Origin: a virus | Virus record (IMG/VR): IMGVR_UViG_3300042007_000202 | Coordinates: 44,672 to 108,671 of that record | Strand: one strand, 5' to 3' | Length of the DNA: 64,000 bases | Shown: positions 1 to 8,549 of the stretch, piece by piece | Numbering within the stretch: position 1 is the stretch's first letter | Layout of the letters: each line of letters starts with the position of its first letter | Made by a program: the position numbers and the translations under genes | Notes under the pieces: generated by a model | Told to the model about the DNA's origin: nothing | Databases searched by the model: none | What the model saw: the letters and a program-made list of their open reading frames with translations, nothing else

Positions 1-351
1 AGCGGTCCAGTCCACGGTGATGGCGGTGGTGGTGGGGACGCCGTCCACGGCCAGGCCGCTCGGCGCCTCGATCAGCTCGCAGTTGTTCGGGTTCACGCCG
101 CTCACCTCGGCGTCGGTGGGCTGCACGAAGGTCGTGGCCCCCTCGTCGGGGCAGGTGATGACGGTCCCGCCGGGGGTGAGCGTGAGGGCCGGGGCCCCGT
201 CACACACTCCGGCGGGGATCTCGAAGTACGGCAGGTTGCCGTCGGTGCGGTAGAGGATCTGCTGCGCGGACTCCGCGCCGCCCCAGCAGACGAGCTGCTG
301 GGCGATCTGCTGCATGGTCTCCTGAGTGGCGATGACCTTGACGCCAGCCAT
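1..351 (-). CDS. Fn3-containing virion (tail) protein, C-terminus cut by window edge
   Basis: The start is ATG at 351 behind a strong AGGAGG site. The frame stays open for 117 codons to the window edge, so the C-terminus lies outside. The first 90 residues have no recognisable motif beyond four cysteines. From about residue 98 the text PSGLAVDG...TTTAITVDWTA has the opening-strand pattern of a fibronectin type III domain, which is common on actinophage tail and capsid surface proteins. It is the gene downstream of the major tail protein in the same minus-strand operon. A tail or decoration role is inferred from position and the Fn3 start. Confidence 0.6.
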   Translation of the reverse strand, partial: MAGVKVIATQETMQQIAQQLVCWGGAESAQQILYRTDGNLPYFEIPAGVCDGAPALTLTPGGTVITCPDEGATTFVQPTDAEVSGVNPNNCELIEAPSGLAVDGVPTTTAITVDWTA

Positions 352-462
352 GGCTGCCTCCTGTTGGTGGGGCCCGGCGCCGCCAACGTGGGATCTGGCG
401 GCGCCGGGGGTCTGCGGGTCGGCCGCCCGCCCGGCCGGGCGGCCGGGCGGAGGCTGGTGGGC

Positions 463-1926
463 TTACGGGAAGGGGACGGTGAAGTTGACCGACGTGGACG
501 CCGCCGGGTTCGCCTTGCTGGTCACGGTCACGGTCTTCGCGCCGTTCGCGGCGTACAGGTGACTCACGCTGCCCGCCTCGGTCTGGTCCACCACAGTCCC
601 GTCGCCCCAGTTGATGCTGACGGGGCCGTTGGGCGCGTTGTCCCAGGTGAGGTCGGCGGTCATGCCGGTGGCGTCGGTGGCGTCCTCCACCACGCTGGCG
701 GTCGGGTCGTCCTGGACGGGAACGCTGACGGCCTCGCGGGCGCGGTAGGTCTCCACGTCCGCCCGGCGCACGGTCACCGTGTAGACACCGGCCGCCTTGT
801 AGGTGTGGTTGACGTCGACGGTGCCGTCCCCGCCGACGGTGACTTCCTCGGGCTCGGTGCCGTCGCCCCAGTCCACCGTCGCCACGCCGCTGGCCTGTTC
901 CGGCAGCGTCACCGTGGCGGTGACGGTGAAGCGGTCGTCGGGGTCGTCGGCGGTGAGCGTGAGCTGCGGGTCGTCGGCGGGGAGCGGGACGGTGATGTCC
1001 TTCTCCACCGTGACCGCCGGGGTCTGCTGGTCGCGGACGGTGATGGTGTACTCGCCGTCGGCGGCGTACGTGTGGGTCACGTAGGCGCCGTCGCTGGCGG
1101 TGGTCTCGGCGGTGGCGTCGCCCCAGTTGATGACCACGGAGCCGAAGCCGTGGTTGTCCGCGCGCAGGCGGACCGTGCGGCGCGGCGACTCCCCGGCCAC
1201 GCCCGTGATGGTCAGCTCGGCCACCTCCGGCGTCGGGCGGTCCACCGGCTGGGCGCCGCACTCCGGCTCCGGCGGCCGGATCGTGGTCTCGAACAGCCGG
1301 TAGTGGGTGTCCTCGCCGATGGGCTGGAGCAGCGGGCCGGGCGCGCCGTTGGCCTGGGTCTGCACCGGGTAGGGGCCGCGCCGCCAGCGGGAGCCGGTCT
1401 TGGTGCGGCCGTTGAAGGTGAAGCTGATGGCGTCGTTGCCGATCTCGATGTCGCCGGGCGCGCCGCCCTTGACCCACGGCAGCAGGATGTAGCCCCAGGA
1501 GCCCTGGGCGGCCTCTCCGGAGCACGCGTCGGAGGTGCCGTAGGTGTCCATCCAGATCTCCAGCGCGAAGCCGTCGCCGGAGAGGGAGCCGTTGGCGTTG
1601 TAGCCGATCACGTTGCCTTCGGCGTCCAGCACCTTGTCCCACGACTGGTTCATGATCTGGACCATGTCGGGGTCGACCTGGCAGAACTCGATCTCCGTGG
1701 AGTACCACTGGAGGCTGTCTTCGCCGGGTTCGTTGATGCAGGTCTGGCCGTTGGCCTTGGTGACGGTGATGGCGTCACCCTCCTGCACTTCGGCCGACAG
1801 GGTCGCCGTGACGAACCCGTCGCTGACGACCTGGTTCCCGTCCCCGTAGACGGGTCGGCCGCAGGCGTCCAGCCGCGTCACGCGCATGGCGGTGCCGCGC
1901 AGGAAGCTCGGGCAGCTCGTAGCCAT
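463..1926 (-). CDS. Major tail protein with three PKD-like domains
   Basis: The protein has 487 residues. The first ~230 form a cysteine-containing tail-tube-like domain. The remaining ~250 carry three repeats of the PKD/Ig-like pattern, in which an INWGD or VDWGDGT strand is followed by HTY...G.YTVTV; the repeats begin near residues 245, 330 and 415. Such add-on domains decorate the tail tube of many siphoviruses. The start overlaps the previous stop by one base (TAATG), showing translational coupling. It sits between capsid and Fn3-protein genes, which supports tail tube over capsid decoration. A (GGSC)n element follows the stop. Confidence 0.6.
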   Translation of the reverse strand: MATSCPSFLRGTAMRVTRLDACGRPVYGDGNQVVSDGFVTATLSAEVQEGDAITVTKANGQTCINEPGEDSLQWYSTEIEFCQVDPDMVQIMNQSWDKVLDAEGNVIGYNANGSLSGDGFALEIWMDTYGTSDACSGEAAQGSWGYILLPWVKGGAPGDIEIGNDAISFTFNGRTKTGSRWRRGPYPVQTQANGAPGPLLQPIGEDTHYRLFETTIRPPEPECGAQPVDRPTPEVAELTITGVAGESPRRTVRLRADNHGFGSVVINWGDATAETTASDGAYVTHTYAADGEYTITVRDQQTPAVTVEKDITVPLPADDPQLTLTADDPDDRFTVTATVTLPEQASGVATVDWGDGTEPEEVTVGGDGTVDVNHTYKAAGVYTVTVRRADVETYRAREAVSVPVQDDPTASVVEDATDATGMTADLTWDNAPNGPVSINWGDGTVVDQTEAGSVSHLYAANGAKTVTVTSKANPAASTSVNFTVPFP

Positions 1927-2339
1927 TACTGGTCATCCCCTTCCTTCGTCTGCGCAGATCGCGCGCTGGTGGCCTTCTTCGCGGCCGTCTTCTTGGCCGC
2001 TGCCTTGCGGGCGGCCGTCTTCTTGGCGGCCGGGCGGTGGGCCTTGGGCGCGTCGGGGCCGGGGCCCTCCTCTTCCGGCCCCGACGCGGGCTCGGCAGGC
2101 GCCGCCGCGCGCGGCGCGCTGGGCGCGGGCGCGGGGGGGCTGGGGTCTTCGGGCGGCGGGGCCAGTCCCGCCTGCTCGTAGACGCGGCCGACGGACTCCT
2201 CGGGGACGCGCAGCGCCTGGCTGCCCGCGCCGGACACCGTGGTCACGTACTCGGCCCCGACCACGGCCAGAGCGGCGCGGGCCAGCCGCTCCATGGACAC
2301 GTCCGCTGTGGGGTAGACCAGCGCGTAGTTCGTGGTCAT
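1926..2339 (-). CDS. Small connector-region protein with Lys/Ala-rich tail
   Basis: The protein has 137 residues. The first ~60 (MTTNYALVYPTADVSMERLARAA...) look globular, residues ~60-100 are Pro/Ala/Glu-rich, and the last ~35 are repeats of KKTAA/KKA resembling a histone H1-type basic tail. The position between a neck-type protein and the major tail protein is where head-tail connector or tail-terminator genes usually sit. The basic tail could contact DNA or an acidic partner; that is inference. No family was recognised. Confidence 0.5.
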   Translation of the reverse strand: MTTNYALVYPTADVSMERLARAALAVVGAEYVTTVSGAGSQALRVPEESVGRVYEQAGLAPPPEDPSPPAPAPSAPRAAAPAEPASGPEEEGPGPDAPKAHRPAAKKTAARKAAAKKTAAKKATSARSAQTKEGDDQ

Positions 2340-3178
2340 CAGCCCTCGCCTCCCACGGTCACCAGCACCGCCGCCCGGTAGCAGTCCGCGTCCAGCGCGT
2401 ACGTCCGCTCGGCCAGCGCCATCCGTGTGTTGTCGGAAGTCGTGAAGGTCTCGTTCGCGAAGGCGGCGCCGCGCCAGCCGCGAACCGACCCCGTGGCCAC
2501 CAGCCAGAAGGTGTCTGCGGCGGGCGGGGTGACGGGGTCGAAGGGGTTGTCGGGGTAGCCGCCGCCGAACGCGACCCGCGAGCCCAGGCGGGTGCGGAGG
2601 ACTTCGCCGGTGTCGGCGGCGGGCTGAAGGAGGTTGAGGCTGTCCCAGTAGGTCTGGGTCCAGCGGGGGGCGTGGAAGGTGGGCGCGCCGCCGTAGTTGA
2701 GGGCGGCGTCCTTCTCCAGCACCCCCACGGCCCGCTTGATGCCGACGGCCGCTGCGGCTTCTCCGAGGGGGTAGCGGGGGTCTTCCAGGCCGAGCACGAG
2801 GGCGGCGAACGCCTTCTCCGCCTCACGCTCCTCGATCAGCCCCAGCCGCTCCAAGGCCATGCCGCGCGGGTCTTCGAACCCGACGGCGTTGCATTCGGCG
2901 CGGTTGTAGACGGTGAAGGGGCCGGAGCCTTCGGCCAGTTCGGGCCCGCTGAACACGGTCTTGTCGTGGGTGGTGCCGGGCCCGGGGTCAAGGGGCGCGG
3001 GGCACATGCCCAGGACGTAGCCGCCCTGGGCGCAGTGGTTGGTGAAGTACTCAACTCCGGCGCGCTGCCACGGGCCCTCGCCGTCGGTGATGCTCGCGAC
3101 GGAGAACAGGCCGTAGCGGTACGGCTCCAGGAGGGGAGCGGAGTCCACCCAGGTCTTGCCGGGGGTGGGTGTGGACAC
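2339..3178 (-). CDS. Conserved actinophage virion/neck-region protein
   Basis: The protein has 279 residues and uses a GTG start preceded by GGAGACCCC. It shows features I associate with an actinophage structural protein coded just after the major capsid protein: an acidic first half, then an ALNYGG..TFHAP..W motif near residue 165 and a LGSRVAFGGGY motif near residue 200. No catalytic motif is evident. The gene is coupled to the next one and lies in the capsid-to-tail interval, so a neck, decoration or minor capsid role is likely. The exact function is not recognised. Confidence 0.5.
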   Translation of the reverse strand: MSTPTPGKTWVDSAPLLEPYRYGLFSVASITDGEGPWQRAGVEYFTNHCAQGGYVLGMCPAPLDPGPGTTHDKTVFSGPELAEGSGPFTVYNRAECNAVGFEDPRGMALERLGLIEEREAEKAFAALVLGLEDPRYPLGEAAAAVGIKRAVGVLEKDAALNYGGAPTFHAPRWTQTYWDSLNLLQPAADTGEVLRTRLGSRVAFGGGYPDNPFDPVTPPAADTFWLVATGSVRGWRGAAFANETFTTSDNTRMALAERTYALDADCYRAAVLVTVGGEG

Positions 3179-3305
3179 GGGGTCTCCGTTGCGTCAGAGG
3201 GCCTGGGAGCGTGGCGGCCGGGGCTCCGGGCATGACTCCGATTCCCCCGGAGCCCCGGCCGCGTTCAGACGGGCGCCCGGCCGGGCGGGCGGGCGGCCGG
3301 GCTCA

Positions 3306-5153
3306 TCAGGAGCAGGTGGTGAGCTGGTGGCTTCCGGAGAGGCCGTTGGCGCAGAGCGGCACCGTGACGACGTAGGACTGGAGGCAGCGGGAGCAGACCT
3401 GCCAGCCTTCCTCGGTGAACAGGGCGGTGTAAACGTTCTGGATCAGCGAGGCGTGGTCGTAGACGCCGTCCAGGTTGATGACGTCGGCCTGGAGCTGGAA
3501 GAAGGTGCCCGCCGGGTAGAGCAGGAACTTGACCTGCTCGGGCCAGGCGGTGGGGATGTCGCCGCCGAAGTCGGTTGCGACGCCCGAGGAGAGGGCGTCC
3601 TGCCAGTCGTAGACGTACTGCGGGGAGACGCCGACCGCGCGGAGGTAGCCGTCGATCATGGCGTCGGAGACGTTCCAGCGGTTGTCGATGCCGAGCTTCT
3701 TGCGCAGGTCGGACTTGAGGATGCCGCGCATCCAGTACGGCGCCACCATCTCCAGCGTGGCGTTCTGCGACAGGCGCCAGTGGTAGCGCTGGTACTGGAC
3801 CTGGAGCTCCAGGATGGACAGCAGGCTCTCGACCGCGCCGGGGCCGTGGCCGTCAGCGATGGGCGCTGCCGGGTTGGGGTCAGCGACGGCCGGGAAGGTG
3901 ACGGCCGTGCTCATGGCCTCCATCTTGGCCAGCTTGCGGGCGTTCATCTTGTGGGCGTGGATGAGCAGCGAGCCCTGGATGAACTGCTCCACGCGCTCGG
4001 GCCAGCCGCGCTCCATCAGGATCGGCGTCCTGATGCACATGCCGCTCACGTCCATGCGGCACTCTTCGAACTCCGGCGGGCAGGGGACCTCGACGCAGGT
4101 CTTCTCGACTCCGGCGATGGCCTGGGTCTCGGTGAGGTAGAAGCCGGTGGAGCCCCAGATGGCGGACCAGTCGAAGTCGGCCGGGTAGCGGATGCCTCCC
4201 CGGCGGGCGGTGACGGAGGGCAGGTCGATCATGCCCTCTTCGGTCATGCGGATGGGGCAGAGGTCGTAGAGCTGCTCGCTGGGGGCGCACCATCCGGCCG
4301 CCGCGACCAGGCTTCCGCCGGGCAGGCGGGACTCGTCGGTGGCGCGGGCGATGACCTCTTCGGCCTGGCTGTCGTCCTGGATGACGAACTCGCTGGAGAC
4401 CTCGCGCTTGATGCGGGCGAGCCCGACGCGGGTGCGTTCGCCGTCGCGGCCGGAGTTGACGTTCCCCGTGATCATGGGGCCCATCCGGTTCTCCCACGCG
4501 CGGGCCACGTCGCCCAGGCCGTTCTCCATGGTCTGGCCGGTGGAGAACTCGGGGACGTCGGCGGCGGCGATGAGGTTGTACCGGGCGAAGGGCTGGGGGC
4601 CGTCGCTCTCCTGCTGGGCGGGGACGGCGCCACGGCGGGTGCCGAGCGGGACGCGGGCGGTGTTCTTCACGTTGGCTGCCACCAGTTCTCGTGCCTGGGC
4701 TCCGGCTCCCTCCTCGGTGTCGTCGTCCGGGGTCTGCCCCGGCGGCTGGTCCTCGGGGGTGTCCTCGGCGTTGTCGTCTTCGGGGGTCGGCTCCGGGTCG
4801 GGGGCCGGTTCGCCGTCGCCTTCGCCGCCGTCGGTGGCCTCGGCTTCCGGCTGCTGGAGTCCGCGCAGGCGTTCTCCGATCTCGGCTGCGCGGGCGGAGC
4901 GCTCGTCCTGCTGGGCGGTGACCACTCCGATGCCGTCGGCGATGCGGGCCAGCGTCTCCAGCTTCTGGAGGGTGTCTTCGCTGGCGGGTCCGGCGTCCTC
5001 GGGGGACAGCTCGTCGTAGAGCGCCAGGACGGCCTGGCTCAGCTCCTGCGGGGTGACCTCGGGGTGCTCGGTGAGGTGCTGCTGGATGACTGCGGGCTGG
5101 TCCTCTGCGGGGACGTCTGCGAGCCGGTTGAGAAGATCGTTGATGAAGCTCAC
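3306..5153 (-). CDS. Major capsid protein with N-terminal scaffold-like region
   Basis: The protein has 615 residues from GTG at 5153. An in-frame ATG at 5267 was not used because the extension would overlap a plus-strand promoter region and has no ribosome site. Residues ~1-110 are helical and ~110-165 are very rich in Asp, Glu and Pro, as in fused scaffolding (delta) domains. The rest has the layout of actinophage HK97-type capsid proteins: an ESRLPGGSLVAAAGWCAP segment, RRGGIRYP, and a long C-terminal domain. Several Cys pairs occur. It lies between protease/portal and tail genes. A scaffold-capsid fusion cleaved by the nearby protease is inferred. Confidence 0.8.
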   Translation of the reverse strand: MSFINDLLNRLADVPAEDQPAVIQQHLTEHPEVTPQELSQAVLALYDELSPEDAGPASEDTLQKLETLARIADGIGVVTAQQDERSARAAEIGERLRGLQQPEAEATDGGEGDGEPAPDPEPTPEDDNAEDTPEDQPPGQTPDDDTEEGAGAQARELVAANVKNTARVPLGTRRGAVPAQQESDGPQPFARYNLIAAADVPEFSTGQTMENGLGDVARAWENRMGPMITGNVNSGRDGERTRVGLARIKREVSSEFVIQDDSQAEEVIARATDESRLPGGSLVAAAGWCAPSEQLYDLCPIRMTEEGMIDLPSVTARRGGIRYPADFDWSAIWGSTGFYLTETQAIAGVEKTCVEVPCPPEFEECRMDVSGMCIRTPILMERGWPERVEQFIQGSLLIHAHKMNARKLAKMEAMSTAVTFPAVADPNPAAPIADGHGPGAVESLLSILELQVQYQRYHWRLSQNATLEMVAPYWMRGILKSDLRKKLGIDNRWNVSDAMIDGYLRAVGVSPQYVYDWQDALSSGVATDFGGDIPTAWPEQVKFLLYPAGTFFQLQADVINLDGVYDHASLIQNVYTALFTEEGWQVCSRCLQSYVVTVPLCANGLSGSHQLTTCS

Positions 5154-5289
5154 GGCGTGGGCACACCCTTTCGGGTATCTCGTTCCGTGCCCTCGGCCCA
5201 TCAACCAGCAGAGCGTCCTACGTAGCGTAGCCGACTGCTCACGCTTCGTGCCCGAGCGGGCGTCCATCCGCGCAGATCAGGTGTCAGAT

Positions 5290-5358
5290 GTGACACGAGA
5301 TTTGCATGCGCGGTCGCACGGTGATAACTTGATGTCTCGCAAGGGGGCTGCGGCCCCC
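5290..5358 (+). promoter_or_regulatory. Dyad promoter with leader hairpin
   Basis: The -35 box TTGCAT (5302-5307) and -10 box TAACTT (5325-5330) are 17 bp apart. The arms GTGACACGAGA and TGTCTCG flank them. A GGGGGC/GCCCCC hairpin at 5343-5358 is followed by CACCACCACC and the ribosome site of the gene at 5386. This is one of about 20 related promoters. Confidence 0.75.
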
Positions 5359-5385
5359 ACCACCACCGACCCGGAGGAGCCAGCC

Positions 5386-5808
5386 ATGGCCAGCCCGATC
5401 GCCTCATGGAACGTCACCTACACCGACGCCGAAGGCAAGCGCCACCGCATCACCGGCCTGCCCGACTGGGACACCGCCCGGGAGGAGGCCGCCCGGCTGC
5501 GCGCCACCGGCGCCCGATGGGTCAAGACCCACCCCCACTTCGCCACCCTCCAGGACACCATCGCCTACGCCAGCCGGAACCTGATCCCCAAGGCCGAGGC
5601 GGAGCCGCTGTTCATCACCGAACTGGACGGCCCCACCTTCGCGTCGGCGGAGGAGCTGGACGACTACCGCTGGCGCAACGCCTCCGACGACCGCTCCGAC
5701 TACGACGCGGAGATGGCGTACGAGCGCCACCTGGAGACCAACGACCAGTACCGGTGGGAGCACGAGCAGGACGAACTCCGCGCCGCCGCCTTCGGCTACG
5801 GCTTCTGA
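5386..5808 (+). CDS. Small acidic early protein, unknown function
   Basis: The protein has 140 residues; the ATG follows GGAGGAG. The N-terminus (WNVTYTDAEGKRHRITGL) looks like a beta hairpin, and the second half is very rich in Asp, Glu, Tyr and Arg with an EYR/DDY-rich helix. No zinc motif or catalytic signature was seen. It is the first gene of a five-gene plus-strand operon driven by the dyad promoter at 5290, and it shares the leader type of the GWELLYDKP cassettes at 51-56 kb but not their domain. Early expression is likely; the function is unknown. Confidence 0.7.
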   Translation: MASPIASWNVTYTDAEGKRHRITGLPDWDTAREEAARLRATGARWVKTHPHFATLQDTIAYASRNLIPKAEAEPLFITELDGPTFASAEELDDYRWRNASDDRSDYDAEMAYERHLETNDQYRWEHEQDELRAAAFGYGF

Positions 5809-5869
5809 CCCACCCCCGGGGGCGGCCACCCGGCCGCCCCTCCCCGTCCGCGCAGATAGAGAGGCCGCC

Positions 5870-6280
5870 ATGCCCCAGCGGCGCACCCCCGCGCCCCCGT
5901 CCACCCGCCCGCTCCGCACCGACGACGAACTCCACATCCTGGCCCTGGGTGCTCTGGCCGAACGCCACGGCGCCGGGCCCGACGAGGCCCTGGCCCAGCA
6001 GTACGCCACCGAGTACGACGAGATCATGCGCGCCTTCCGGGGCGCCCGCCGCCAGCGCATGGCGCACCTGTACCCGAACGTCGCCGCGCAGCACCTGGAC
6101 GGCCAGGTGCTCACCGTGCTCAAAGACGACCTGGACGGCGAGAGCACGGCGGACCTGGTCATCACGCTGGTCCATCACCTGGAGATGCTGACCAAGAGCA
6201 CCACCTACGACGACGGACACGCCTTCAAGGTGGCCGCTCTCTGGCGCGAGCTGGCCTTCCGGGGCATCACCCTCACCTGA
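5870..6280 (+). CDS. Hypothetical helical protein
   Basis: The protein has 136 residues; the ATG follows AGAGAGG. It is predicted mainly helical, with a region (RAFRGARRQRMAHLYP) that could contact nucleic acid. The 12-bp palindrome GTCCGCGCAGAT overlaps its upstream region at 5846-5857, directly before the ribosome site. A second copy at 6280-6291 overlaps its stop codon. It is in the same operon as the genes at 5386 and 6306. No family was recognised. Confidence 0.65.
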   Translation: MPQRRTPAPPSTRPLRTDDELHILALGALAERHGAGPDEALAQQYATEYDEIMRAFRGARRQRMAHLYPNVAAQHLDGQVLTVLKDDLDGESTADLVITLVHHLEMLTKSTTYDDGHAFKVAALWRELAFRGITLT

Positions 6281-6305
6281 TCCACGCAGATAGGACACAC
6301 ACCGC

Positions 6306-6806
6306 ATGAGTAACGCAACCTTCCGGCTCGTCTCCGAGCTGCCCGAGGTGGACAACCCCCTCATCAGCAAGCCGGACCACATCGTCAACCCGTTCGCCGG
6401 GCAGGCGCGCAACCCCGGCCACCGCTTCACGCTCCTGCGGGGCGAGGCGCGCTGGGCGTGGGCGCACGTGCTGCGCGCCGTGGGCGGCTGGACCGTGATC
6501 TCCGCTGGCGTCCTGTCCACGTCGGTTTTCCCGACCGCCGACGAGGCCGGGGAGTACCTGGTCCGCCAGTTCCTGGGCGCCAACGGCGACGGCTACGACC
6601 ACCTCTCCCACGAGGCGTACGCCCAGCGGGGGCGCATCGCCCACATCCGGGACGAGGCCGAGCCCCACACCACGTACTGCGGGGAGGCCGCTACCACCCC
6701 GGCGGTGTTCGACCTGGGCGAGCCCAACCACGTGGAGCAGCACTGCATCAAGTGCGACCGGTCCTACCGCGCCACGCACTACGGCCGGATGGCGGTGACC
6801 CACTGA
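6306..6806 (+). CDS. Hypothetical protein with C-terminal zinc-binding motif
   Basis: The protein has 166 residues. The middle resembles a compact alpha/beta fold (WTVISAGVLSTSVFPTADEAGEYL). The C-terminal third carries C..E...VEQHC.KCDRSYRATHYG, with cysteines and histidines spaced to bind zinc. The stop overlaps the next start (TGATG), so the two are coupled. The neighbours are other short early-type genes. The function is unknown; a regulatory or host-takeover role would fit the context. Confidence 0.65.
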   Translation: MSNATFRLVSELPEVDNPLISKPDHIVNPFAGQARNPGHRFTLLRGEARWAWAHVLRAVGGWTVISAGVLSTSVFPTADEAGEYLVRQFLGANGDGYDHLSHEAYAQRGRIAHIRDEAEPHTTYCGEAATTPAVFDLGEPNHVEQHCIKCDRSYRATHYGRMAVTH

Positions 6807-7012
6807 TGGCGCTCGGCAAGCCCGAGGGGTGGGCGTGCGCGCACAACCCCTGGCACGCGTACGCCCCGGCCAGCCCGACCCGGTGCCGCCACTGCGGCGA
6901 GGAGCGCTCAGCGGCCGACGCCTTGGTGTCGCTGGTGGCCGGGTGGGAGGGCTGGTCGGAGCAGATGGCGCGGGACCTGGTGGAGCTGCACGCCGAGCAG
7001 GTGAAGGCGTGA
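6806..7012 (+). CDS. Small zinc-knuckle protein
   Basis: The protein has 68 residues and starts inside the previous stop (TGATG). It contains WACAHNPWHAY...CRHCGEE, a Cys/His set likely to bind one zinc ion, followed by a helix. It is too short for an enzyme. It may act with the preceding zinc-motif protein, to which it is translationally coupled. Function unknown. Confidence 0.6.
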   Translation: MALGKPEGWACAHNPWHAYAPASPTRCRHCGEERSAADALVSLVAGWEGWSEQMARDLVELHAEQVKA

Positions 7013-7029
7013 GGGGGCCGCGCGCCACC

Positions 7030-7344
7030 ATGAGCAACGACGGCGAGATGCGCGTCGATCTGAAGGTGGCGGTGCGCGCCAGCCGGGATGAGCTGGCGAT
7101 CGTGCTGATCCGGGGGAAGGCGCCGTACCACGTGGCCGGAGAAGACCGCGAGGAGCTGTCGGCCGCCGCCGCAGAAAGGGCGATCAAGCAATTCCTGTGC
7201 CAGTGGGGCACGGAGGTGGAGGGCTGGTCGGACCACATGGAGGAAGGCCAGCGGGATGAGTGGCTGGAGTGGGCGCGGCGCCAGGTGGACCGCGCCTACC
7301 CGGCCCTGGCCCCCGGCGGGAGCGACGGCCCGCCCGGCAGCTGA
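7030..7344 (+). CDS. Small acidic hypothetical protein
   Basis: The protein has 104 residues and is the last gene of the plus-strand early operon. It ends 12 bases before a perfect 18-bp hairpin terminator. The sequence is helical and Glu/Trp-rich (EVEGWSDHMEEGQRDEWLEWARR) with a Gly/Pro tail. The ATG at 7030 lacks a textbook ribosome site at ideal distance, so the start is less sure than the frame. No family was recognised. Confidence 0.55.
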   Translation: MSNDGEMRVDLKVAVRASRDELAIVLIRGKAPYHVAGEDREELSAAAAERAIKQFLCQWGTEVEGWSDHMEEGQRDEWLEWARRQVDRAYPALAPGGSDGPPGS

Positions 7345-7356
7345 GCCGCCCGCGAC

Positions 7357-7404
7357 GCGCGAAGGCGCCCCCGGGTGCCAACGGGGCCGGGGGCGCCTTC
7401 GCGC
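7357..7404. terminator. Bidirectional terminator, 18-bp stem
   Basis: The perfect inverted repeat GCGCGAAGGCGCCCCCGG (7357-7374) and its complement (7387-7404) enclose a 12-base loop. It lies between convergent operons (plus genes ending at 7344, minus genes ending at 7451), so it probably serves both. Confidence 0.8.
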
Positions 7405-7450
7405 GCATGGAACACACAAACGGCCACTTCGAGGAGAAGCGGCCCTCACT

Positions 7451-7654
7451 CTAGCGGCCGTACATGGCGTCGCGGGCGAACCACACCAGGGCGCCCGGCC
7501 ACACGGCCACCATGACTCCCCACAGGGCCCAGCGCTTGCGCTGGGTAAGGTCCCGGCCGCCGGTCTCCTGGAAACCAGCGGCGAGCCAGCGGGGGGAGGG
7601 CCCGAGCGCCGCCATGAGGACGGCGCCGGTGAGCCAGATCCAGAAGGCGGTCAT
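7451..7654 (-). CDS. Small two-segment membrane protein
   Basis: The protein has 67 residues and overlaps the upstream stop by four bases (ATGA). Two hydrophobic segments (about residues 3-20 and 45-60) are separated by a charged loop with KRW. The size and two-helix topology fit holins and other small phage membrane proteins, but no lysin gene is adjacent and no signature is diagnostic. It is the last gene before the convergent terminator. Confidence 0.6.
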   Translation of the reverse strand: MTAFWIWLTGAVLMAALGPSPRWLAAGFQETGGRDLTQRKRWALWGVMVAVWPGALVWFARDAMYGR

Positions 7655-7854
7655 GCGATCGGCAGTCCGGTGCGGTGGTCGATCTTCTGGTAGGTGGAGC
7701 CCGGGTTGGCCTGCTGTGCCTTCTTGGCGGCGGGCTCTTCCCAGTAGTCGACGGTGGCCCCGTTGGTGTGGGTGAGGCGCCACACGGCGGCGGTGCCGCC
7801 TGCCATCACCGTGGACGCGACCGCGCCCCGGCGGCCTCCGCAGTTGCAACCCAT
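7651..7854 (-). CDS. Small MGCNCGG protein with hydrophobic stretch
   Basis: The protein has 67 residues; the ATG follows GGAGGAGGAAC. The N-terminus MGCNCGGRR carries a Cys pair, then a short Ala/Gly-rich stretch, then WRLTHTNGATVDYW, a strand-rich segment. Short proteins with this start occur near structural genes of actinophages, but I cannot name the family. It is coupled to the membrane protein downstream. Confidence 0.55.
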   Translation of the reverse strand: MGCNCGGRRGAVASTVMAGGTAAVWRLTHTNGATVDYWEEPAAKKAQQANPGSTYQKIDHRTGLPIA

Positions 7855-8019
7855 CTGTTCCTCCTCCACCGGCCCGCGCCGGACGCTAACGTTGTGTGTG
7901 CAACCGGGCACGGAACGAGACGGCGAGAAGGCGTCCTGTGCGCGGCCTGTCGGGGGGTCCCCCGGGCGTCGCACTGGGCGTCGTGCGAGCAAGCCGGGGG
8001 ACCACCTGATCCGCGTGGA

Positions 8020-8523
8020 TCAGGCAGGGTCGAGCCACTTCACCCGCGTTCGCCCCTCGTGGCCGTTGATGGCCATGGCCTCTTCGATGGACGGCCACTC
8101 CACGATGGAGCGGACTTCGCCCAGCCACATGAGCACCACCCCGCCGTGGGGGAAGACGGCGCCCTCCACGGCGATGCCCGGCCCGCTGGTGCCGGTCTCG
8201 TCCTCGCGGCGGTCGTAGATGAACCGGCGGGGGGCGACCTCGTAGTCCAGCGGCTCACCGATGCTGGTCGCGCACCACCGCAGCTTCCCCCGGCCCCACC
8301 AGTCCTCCATCAGGGCGGCCATGTTGGCGTACCGCTGGCAGGTCTGGCCGGACTGCGACATGACGACGATGCGCCCGTCGGAGAACACCGCGCCGGAGGC
8401 GATGGGGACCTGGTTGCGGTCCAGCATCACGAAGGTGCGCAGGTTGCCCTCGTAGGTGGCGGGGATGAGGTGCCCCTTGTTGATCTCGGCCGGGATGACC
8501 TCATCCTCAGTGTCGACTGGCAT
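8020..8523 (-). CDS. Hypothetical protein downstream of capsid protease
   Basis: The protein has 167 residues; the ATG at 8523 follows GGGAGAAATGC. The sequence is alternating beta strands (LRTFVMLDRNQVPIASGAVFSDGRIVVMS...GGVVLMWLGEVRSIVEWPS), which reads like a small two-sheet domain with internal similarity between its halves. No motif was recognised. A 12-bp palindrome (8009-8020) abuts its stop codon. Confidence 0.55.
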   Translation of the reverse strand: MPVDTEDEVIPAEINKGHLIPATYEGNLRTFVMLDRNQVPIASGAVFSDGRIVVMSQSGQTCQRYANMAALMEDWWGRGKLRWCATSIGEPLDYEVAPRRFIYDRREDETGTSGPGIAVEGAVFPHGGVVLMWLGEVRSIVEWPSIEEAMAINGHEGRTRVKWLDPA

Positions 8524-8549
8524 GCATTTCTCCCACGGTTGTGTGCTGG

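Noticed and set aside
421-450. (GGSC)n runs considered as CRISPR repeats
   Set aside because: The runs vary in length, have no regular spacers and are scattered singly; no cas gene is present.
364-2181. Long plus-strand open frame opposite the tail protein genes
   Set aside because: It is a shadow of minus-strand genes caused by high GC; the amino-acid make-up is Gly/Val/Ala/Arg-rich without motifs and it has no ribosome site.
5154-5267. N-terminal extension of the major capsid protein from ATG 5267
   Set aside because: There is no ribosome site, and the extension (MDARSGTKREQ...) lies where upstream control DNA is expected; GTG 5153 opens the recognisable capsid sequence.
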